The translations under genes were made by a program, and so were the position numbers. The notes under the pieces were generated by a model. The model was not told the origin of the DNA and ran no database searches. It saw only the letters and a list, made by a program, of their open reading frames with translations. A stretch of 6,591 bases of DNA from the NCBI GenBank assembly GCA_007118525.1, contig SKRK01000092.1:1-6591 (forward strand), in the 5' to 3' direction. Below, piece after piece: positions 1-4,115 of the stretch (the stretch's first letter is position 1; each line of letters opens with the position of its first letter). The stretch comes from Balneolaceae bacterium. GTDB taxonomy: Bacteria > Bacteroidota > Rhodothermia > Balneolales > Balneolaceae.

Positions 1-558
1 ACCCCACTTGTAAAATATGGCTTTATCCATACCTCGGGAATTGTAATCGATTCCAAATCGGGTGTAACGGGAGCCGGGGCTAAAGCCAAACCCGGAACCC
101 ACTTCCCCGATCTGTTTGGAAATTTCTCGGCCTATGCTCTAACGAATCACCGGCACACACCGGAAATAGAGTCAGTAATTCAGAATTATACGGGTTATAG
201 TATGGAAGTACTTTTTACCCCGCACCTGCTGCCTATCGACCGCGGAATTTTGACCACTACGTACAGTACTCCCAAAAAAGAAGTTACAGCCGCCTTGGTG
301 GAAGAGCATTTTCACTCTGTTTTTGAAAAAGAGCACTTTATCCGGGTAGTAGATAGCCCACCCCTACTCAAGCACGTAAGGGGTTCTAACTACTGCGATG
401 TTCACGTAAACTATGATCCACGGACCAATAAAATTATAACCGTCTCAACCATCGACAACCTGATGAAAGGGGCAGCCGGACAGGCGGTTCAGAATATGAA
501 TATTATTTTCGGATTGATTGAATCTACAGGACTGAGGCAAATACCACTGAATCCTTAA
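1..558 (+). CDS. argC: N-acetyl-gamma-glutamyl-phosphate reductase, C-terminal part (5' end outside window)
   Basis: ArgC reduces N-acetyl-glutamyl-5-phosphate to N-acetylglutamate semialdehyde with NADPH in the cytoplasm, the third step of arginine synthesis. The frame is open from the first base of the window and ends with TAA at 556-558, giving 185 visible residues of a protein usually about 310-350 long. The N-terminal NADP-binding fold and the catalytic cysteine lie upstream of the window. Visible family landmarks, in order, are SGVTGAGAKAK (residues 20-30 of the visible part), the catalytic-histidine segment HRHTPEI (50-56), FTPHLLPIDRGIL (72-84), GSNYCDV, and the very conserved IDNLMKGAAGQAVQN near the end. 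The ATG at 202 is internal, since the ArgC homology runs unbroken before it. It lies 169 bases upstream of argJ on the same strand, consistent with an arg cluster. No defect is seen in the visible part. Confidence 0.95.
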   Translation, partial: TPLVKYGFIHTSGIVIDSKSGVTGAGAKAKPGTHFPDLFGNFSAYALTNHRHTPEIESVIQNYTGYSMEVLFTPHLLPIDRGILTTTYSTPKKEVTAALVEEHFHSVFEKEHFIRVVDSPPLLKHVRGSNYCDVHVNYDPRTNKIITVSTIDNLMKGAAGQAVQNMNIIFGLIESTGLRQIPLNP

Positions 559-593
559 TTGAACTATATCTTTGATTGAATAGTGTCCTTTTG

Positions 594-669
594 AAATTCC
601 AAATTCCAATCCTTTATGAACCGAAGATCGATAGAGATTTTGGAATTTGTGATTTGTTATTTGAGATTT
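594..669. repeat. Inverted repeat made of degenerate 7-base units in the argC-argJ spacer
   Basis: The left arm at 594-609 contains two direct copies of AAATTCC. It pairs with 640-655, giving ten perfect pairs (600-609 with 640-649), one mismatch, then five more pairs including one G-T, around a 30-base loop. The right side continues as four consecutive 7-base units, GGAATTT, GTGATTT, GTTATTT and GAGATTT (642-669), which share the pattern GNNATTT. No coding frame crosses it. It could act as an mRNA hairpin between argC and argJ, or it may be one copy of a dispersed intergenic repeat. There is no T-run directly after the stem, so it is not a typical intrinsic terminator. The structure is seen directly; its role is unknown. 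Confidence 0.6.
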
Positions 670-727
670 ACCCAAAGGGATATACACCTAAAAAAACTAA
701 TTTCTCTAAAAAACTCATTTACCATCG

Positions 728-1939
728 ATGCTTAAAAACATAACTCACGTCCGCGGATTTACCTGTTGGGGAGCCCATATGGGCATTAAATCGAAGCGCA
801 GGGATCTCGCCCTTATCTATTCTGAAGTGCCGGCATCTGCTGCTGCAGTTTTCACCCTCAATGTGGTCTGTGCCGAACCGATAAAGCTGAGCCGGAATCA
901 CATCAAAGATGGAAAGGCACAGGCTTTTGTAATCAATTCCGGTAATGCCAATGCATGTACGGGAAAGAAAGGAATGGAAGGAGCCGTTGCCATGGCCGAA
1001 ACCACCGCAAAAGAGCTTAAAATAGCAAAGGAAGCCGTTATCGTAGCATCAACAGGAATTATTGGTGAGCCTTTTCCTACTGAGAAAGTACTTGAGGGTA
1101 TTCGGGAAAGCGTAAAGAAACTATCGAACCGTGAAATTGCGGGTTCACTCGCGGCCAACGCCATCCTCACCACCGATACCTTTGCTAAAGAGGGCTTCAC
1201 TTCATTTACTATTGATGGTACTGAGATCAACATGGGAGGCATTGCAAAAGGCTCGGGCATGATTCATCCCAACATGGGTACTATGCTCGGTTTCATTGTC
1301 TGTGATATTGCAATAAGCTCAAAACTGTTAGACCAGGCCTTGCGCAGTGCGGTAGATAAATCTTTCAATATGATCACCGTGGATGGCGACACCTCTACCA
1401 ACGATATGGTAGCCATCATGTGTAACGGGAAGGCGGGTAATAAGGAGATCACAAAAAAGGATGCCAACTACAATCTCTTTGTTTCTCATCTCGAAAAGCT
1501 CTGTACCCATCTCGCCAAATTGATTATCTCGGATGGCGAGGGGTCCACCAAGCTGATTGAATACCGGGTAAAAGGTGCCAAATCTGAAAAAGATGCACGG
1601 CAGGTGGTACGAACAGTATCCAACTCCAACCTGGTAAAAACCGCTATTTTTGGCTCAGACCCCAACTGGGGCCGCATCATAGCTGCTGCAGGACGGGCGG
1701 GAGTTACATTTGACCCGGAACAACTGGACCTCTATCTCGGAACGGAATTAAACAAATTATATCCTGTTCTGGAGAAGGCTCAGCCGGTGGATGGAGTTCG
1801 CAAGAAGCTCGAAAAAGTGATGAAATCCTCCACCATCATTATTTTGATTGACCTGAATCAGGGTGATGCTGAGGCGGTTGGCTGGGGTTCGGATTTCTCG
1901 TATGAGTATGTGCGGATTAATGCGGAGTATACGACTTAA
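728..1939 (+). CDS. argJ: Arginine biosynthesis bifunctional protein ArgJ (glutamate / ornithine N-acetyltransferase)
   Basis: ArgJ moves the acetyl group from N-acetylornithine to glutamate, closing the cyclic arginine pathway; some members also make N-acetylglutamate from acetyl-CoA. The 403 residues match the usual family length of about 400. Landmarks are RRDLALI (24-30), FVINSGNANACTG (67-79), the oxyanion-hole segment ASTGIIGE with T109-G110, KGSGMIHPNMGTML around the self-cleavage site, VDGDTSTND (218-226), the GSDPNWGRI segment (309-317), and a C-terminal SYEYVRINAEYTT. Thr185 (codon 1280-1282) is the expected N-terminal nucleophile of the beta chain after autoproteolysis. The residue before it is glycine, where alanine is commonest. 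The ATG at 728 fits the family N-terminus; no Shine-Dalgarno sequence precedes it. Its place after argC supports the assignment. Whether it is bifunctional or uses only acetylornithine cannot be read from sequence. Confidence 0.96.
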   Translation: MLKNITHVRGFTCWGAHMGIKSKRRDLALIYSEVPASAAAVFTLNVVCAEPIKLSRNHIKDGKAQAFVINSGNANACTGKKGMEGAVAMAETTAKELKIAKEAVIVASTGIIGEPFPTEKVLEGIRESVKKLSNREIAGSLAANAILTTDTFAKEGFTSFTIDGTEINMGGIAKGSGMIHPNMGTMLGFIVCDIAISSKLLDQALRSAVDKSFNMITVDGDTSTNDMVAIMCNGKAGNKEITKKDANYNLFVSHLEKLCTHLAKLIISDGEGSTKLIEYRVKGAKSEKDARQVVRTVSNSNLVKTAIFGSDPNWGRIIAAAGRAGVTFDPEQLDLYLGTELNKLYPVLEKAQPVDGVRKKLEKVMKSSTIIILIDLNQGDAEAVGWGSDFSYEYVRINAEYTT

Positions 1940-1977
1940 TAGGACTCACCCCTCCCGTAGGTATCCCGATGGGGCCG

Positions 1978-2022
1978 TCCCCTCTCTACTTGTCGCCATC
2001 CGGCGAACTCGTAAAGAGGGGG
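1978..2022. repeat. Long imperfect hairpin downstream of argJ
   Basis: CCCCTCTCTAC (1979-1989) pairs with GTAAAGAGGGG (2011-2021), ten of eleven positions matching, with a possible extra T-G pair at 1978/2022. Inside lies a second perfect hairpin, TCGCC-ATCC-GGCGA (1993-2006). The element starts about 40 bases after the argJ stop, so it could stabilise or end the argJ transcript. The 3' arm runs into a G8 tract and is not followed by T residues, so a standard intrinsic terminator is not supported. It may equally be a repetitive palindrome. Function is unproven. Confidence 0.5.
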
Positions 2023-2066
2023 GGGCTCCTTAGCGAGATTTGAGTATGAATGCTGTTTCCGAAGAA

Positions 2067-2191
2067 ATCCCAATGGGGCAGGTTGATTTACAACCTGTCA
2101 GCCGCAGGTGCAGCTTTAGCGGTATACCGGCCGGATCTGTCCTGAAAGGATCCCAACGGGGTCAGCGTTGGGTGGGGAGCTTACAGGTAAG
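2067..2191. repeat. Cluster of REP-like hairpins with ATCCCRAYGGGG motifs
   Basis: Several palindromes follow one another. CCC-AAT-GGG is at 2069-2077. A nine-pair stem with one G-T joins 2077-2085 to 2091-2099, with core CAGGTTG / CAACCTG and loop ATTTA. GGTATACC is at 2121-2128 and CCGGCCGG at 2127-2134. A perfect seven-pair stem, CCCAACG / CGTTGGG, joins 2152-2158 to 2166-2172. CTTA / TAAG lies at 2180-2191. The 12-base motif ATCCCRAYGGGG occurs at 2067-2078 and 2150-2161, and also upstream at 1963-1974. Dense short hairpins in a convergent spacer resemble REP-type repetitive palindromes. No REP-associated transposase is in the window, so that identity is inference. Confidence 0.5.
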
Positions 2192-2220
2192 AATCAGTTC
2201 GATACACCGGCCATGAAGTG

Positions 2221-2275
2221 AACCCGAGGCTTACAGAATCACGCAAAAACAGCGTGAATGCTCCCAGGTCGGGTT
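2221..2275. repeat. Nested hairpin overlapping the stop codon of the last GH17 gene
   Basis: The outer arms AACCCGA (2221-2227) and TCGGGTT (2269-2275) are perfect complements. Nested inside, TCACGC (2239-2244) pairs with GCGTGA (2252-2257) around a seven-base A-rich loop. The outer arm includes two bases of the GH17 stop codon (TAA read from 2276-2274 on the - strand). It is placed where a 3' end structure for the - strand operon would lie. It lacks a following T-run on the - strand, so Rho-independent termination is only a weak possibility; stabilising the 3' end of the mRNA is another. Confidence 0.4.
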
Positions 2276-3206
2276 AAACCTTTTGATACGTTTGCATTAC
2301 CAGTTTGGGTGTTCGGTCTACTTTAAAAAGTCCCCAGTGTTTTTCCGGCTCCAGCGGTTCTGGTGAACCTTTCCAGGGTTCATCAAATGCTTCAAAGAAG
2401 AAAGTAAGAATACCCTCTTTTTCAACCCAGGCCATCAATTTCTCGAAATAAATTTTTTGGTAGAGTTCATTCACATTATCCGGGTCAATGCCCCGCCCGT
2501 TTGAGTTGGTTGCCCATCCGGCTTCAGTAATCACCACCGCCTTTTCGGGATATTTATCTGCTACGGAATAGTAATTTTCCATTGTATACTGCAGTGCTTC
2601 GTCAATGTGTTTGTATTCCCATACCGGGTAGGTGTGGATCGATATGAAGTCAAGCTCGTGTGCAAGTTTCTCCAGCTTAAAATGCCAGGGTTCATAGTTT
2701 TCACAAAAGGTTACCGGCTGGCTCGCCTCTGCTTTTACCTGTTTTGCATATTCAATCACTTTGTTTTCATGAACATAGTGATCGGTCCAGCCAACACAGG
2801 CTTCATTGCCCACAGAAAGTGAAAAGATTATATCCGAATAGGTATTGGCTAACTCAATAATCCTGTTGATCTTCTTTTGATTCAATTCGGCATTCAGAGC
2901 AAGCTGTTCTTCAGAATGAACACCGCCATCCCAAGGGCAGTTGAAATTATTCATCTCTGCTTCAATATACGCACCTAACATAATCTTAAAGCCAAGCTTC
3001 TCTTTCTGAATTACATCCAACACAGTGAGAGCATGCGGGTCGCAATCGTATATTCGCAGGTAGTTATAGAGTGGCTCCAGAATTAACAGATCCTCTTTCA
3101 CCTGTTCATAGGTGGGATATTCTCCACCGGGAACTTGTCCATGCCTGAAACCTGAATAGCATACAGCTCTTCCAGGTTTAATACCCAAATTTTTAAATGT
3201 ATCCAT
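2274..3206 (-). CDS. GH17-family glycoside hydrolase (beta-1,3-glucanase-like), cytoplasmic, enzyme C
   Basis: Predicted retaining glycosidase or transglycosidase acting on beta-1,3-glucan oligosaccharides, by family. The 310 residues form a single GH17 TIM-barrel. Visible landmarks are LRIYDCDPHAL (50-60), the acid/base motif SVGNE with E135, a TYPVW strand (192-196), the nucleophile motif ITEAGW with E228, and a C-terminal FFFEAFDEPWK (269-279) followed by HWGLF. After EAGW there is Ala where the GH17 signature has Pro. There is no signal peptide or lipobox, so it should act in the cytoplasm. An in-frame ATG at 3239 would add 11 residues (MGQQGQTQIRV) read from the end of the preceding gene. 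I chose the ATG at 3206 because it forms a TAATG overlap with that gene's stop and GH17 similarity begins soon after. It is clearly more diverged from its two neighbours than they are from each other, suggesting a different role. Exact substrate is unknown. Confidence 0.85.
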   Translation of the reverse strand: MDTFKNLGIKPGRAVCYSGFRHGQVPGGEYPTYEQVKEDLLILEPLYNYLRIYDCDPHALTVLDVIQKEKLGFKIMLGAYIEAEMNNFNCPWDGGVHSEEQLALNAELNQKKINRIIELANTYSDIIFSLSVGNEACVGWTDHYVHENKVIEYAKQVKAEASQPVTFCENYEPWHFKLEKLAHELDFISIHTYPVWEYKHIDEALQYTMENYYSVADKYPEKAVVITEAGWATNSNGRGIDPDNVNELYQKIYFEKLMAWVEKEGILTFFFEAFDEPWKGSPEPLEPEKHWGLFKVDRTPKLVMQTYQKV

Positions 3207-4114
3207 TACCCGAATTTGAGTTTGCCCTTGCTGTCCCAAACGCCCCAGTAAGCACCAACCTCACCCTCAGCACCCACTTTCCAGGCTTCATCAAATGATG
3301 AGAAGTAAAAGGTTTCAATATTATTTTCAACGGCCCACAGATGGGTGTTGATGAAATTCTTCATTGCGTTAACCCGTGAAGGGTCTGCAGCACCTAAACC
3401 TTCACCCTGGCTTGGCCAGCCTGTTTCAGTTATCACAACCCGCTTTCCTTTGCCAGCATCGTTAGCCATTTGAAACATATGGCGCATGTGATCAAAAGAG
3501 TATTCAAATGGAGTGCCTTCCCAATATGGATAGCAGTTGCACAAAATCAGATCACAGGCTTCAGAAATTCTTGGACGTTTAACGAATTCATAATAGGCAT
3601 CAACATACCCAACCTCAATATCAGGAATCCTCTGTTTTACTTCTTCAATATATTCTAGCAGTTCATCTTCAGACAGATCATTGCGATAGAGCACTTCATT
3701 ACCCACAGCGGCGATATCCACTAATCCTTCCTCAGCAAGCCGGATCAACGCATCAATTTCCTGCTGGTTTTTTTCACGATCGCTGCTGAGCCACGCCCCA
3801 ACCATGGTTTTCATTCCAAAATCTTTTGCTACTTTAGGGACCCACTCGTTGCCCTCGATACATGAAAAAGAGCGAATCCATTGGGTATGCGGAGCCAATA
3901 TCTCCATTCTCCTGCGAATCTGCTCCTCCGAAATAATATCCCCGGGCTTTTGGCCCTCTTCATAGATGCTAAAACAAAATCCATGCACTCCGTCATTTAA
4001 TACGTCAAGAAAGAGCTTGTTCAATTCATCTTCCGGCAACTTCTTCAGCAGGCTGACTTGCTCAGGAACATTAGTGCCTTTATACCTTAAAAATTTTTCT
4101 GATCTATATGACAT
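3206..4114 (-). CDS. GH17-family glycoside hydrolase, cytoplasmic, enzyme B
   Basis: A 302-residue stand-alone GH17 protein. The acid/base glutamate is E140 in AAVGNE (135-140). The nucleophile is E230 in VVITETGWPSQG, which fits the GH17 signature (hydrophobic strand, S/T/A-E-T-G-W-P-S/T) as I recall it. Other landmarks are HGFCFS (44-49), WIRSFSC (79-85), CNCYPYWEG (192-200) and FYFSSFDEAWK (269-279). By eye about half the residues match the GH17 domain of the upstream fusion without large gaps, so the two are paralogues. An N-terminal stretch of about 40 residues precedes the barrel and resembles the linker of the fusion. There is no signal peptide; a cytoplasmic location is inferred. Its ATG lies one base after the TAA of the fusion gene (TAAAATG) and its own TAA overlaps the next ATG, so it should be translated with both neighbours. 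Transglycosylation rather than hydrolysis cannot be excluded. Confidence 0.87.
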   Translation of the reverse strand: MSYRSEKFLRYKGTNVPEQVSLLKKLPEDELNKLFLDVLNDGVHGFCFSIYEEGQKPGDIISEEQIRRRMEILAPHTQWIRSFSCIEGNEWVPKVAKDFGMKTMVGAWLSSDREKNQQEIDALIRLAEEGLVDIAAVGNEVLYRNDLSEDELLEYIEEVKQRIPDIEVGYVDAYYEFVKRPRISEACDLILCNCYPYWEGTPFEYSFDHMRHMFQMANDAGKGKRVVITETGWPSQGEGLGAADPSRVNAMKNFINTHLWAVENNIETFYFSSFDEAWKVGAEGEVGAYWGVWDSKGKLKFG

Positions 4115-4115
4115 T

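Larger units (their letters stand above)
1940..2273. other. Non-coding spacer between convergent argJ and GH17 genes
   Basis: This 334-base stretch between the argJ stop and the stop of the opposing GH17 gene has no convincing coding frame. Its composition differs from the flanking genes: it has C-runs and G-runs, including eight consecutive G at 2018-2025, and at least four self-complementary segments. It looks like a place where short interspersed repeats have accumulated at the end of two converging transcription units. No tRNA, transposase remnant or attachment site is recognisable. The individual elements are listed separately. Confidence 0.6.

Noticed and set aside
445..687. 80-residue - strand frame over the argC end and the argC-argJ spacer
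   Set aside because: Its sequence is antisense argC followed by the AT-rich inverted repeat; no motif or start context supports it.
594..727. Bacteroides-type promoter (TTTG and TAnnTTTG) or Shine-Dalgarno for argJ
   Set aside because: Many TTTG strings arise from the 7-base repeat, but no TAnnTTTG box with correct spacing and no purine-rich Shine-Dalgarno precedes the ATG.
898..1680. Open frames on the - strand opposite argJ (898-1260, 1264-1467, 1328-1510, 1486-1680)
   Set aside because: They overlap a clearly conserved gene and their translations have low-complexity, antisense-type composition with no recognisable domain.
1963..2161. CRISPR array from the repeated ATCCCRAYGGGG motif
   Set aside because: Only three 12-base copies with unequal spacing (104 and 83 bases), and no spacer-repeat regularity.
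1978..2275. Rho-independent terminators for argJ or the GH17 operon
   Set aside because: Hairpins are present, but none is directly followed by a T-run on the relevant strand, so I list them as repeats rather than terminators.
3207..3239. Eleven-residue N-terminal extension of the last GH17 protein starting at ATG 3239
   Set aside because: It lies wholly inside the previous gene, shows no GH17 character, and the ATG at 3206 makes a TAATG coupling overlap.
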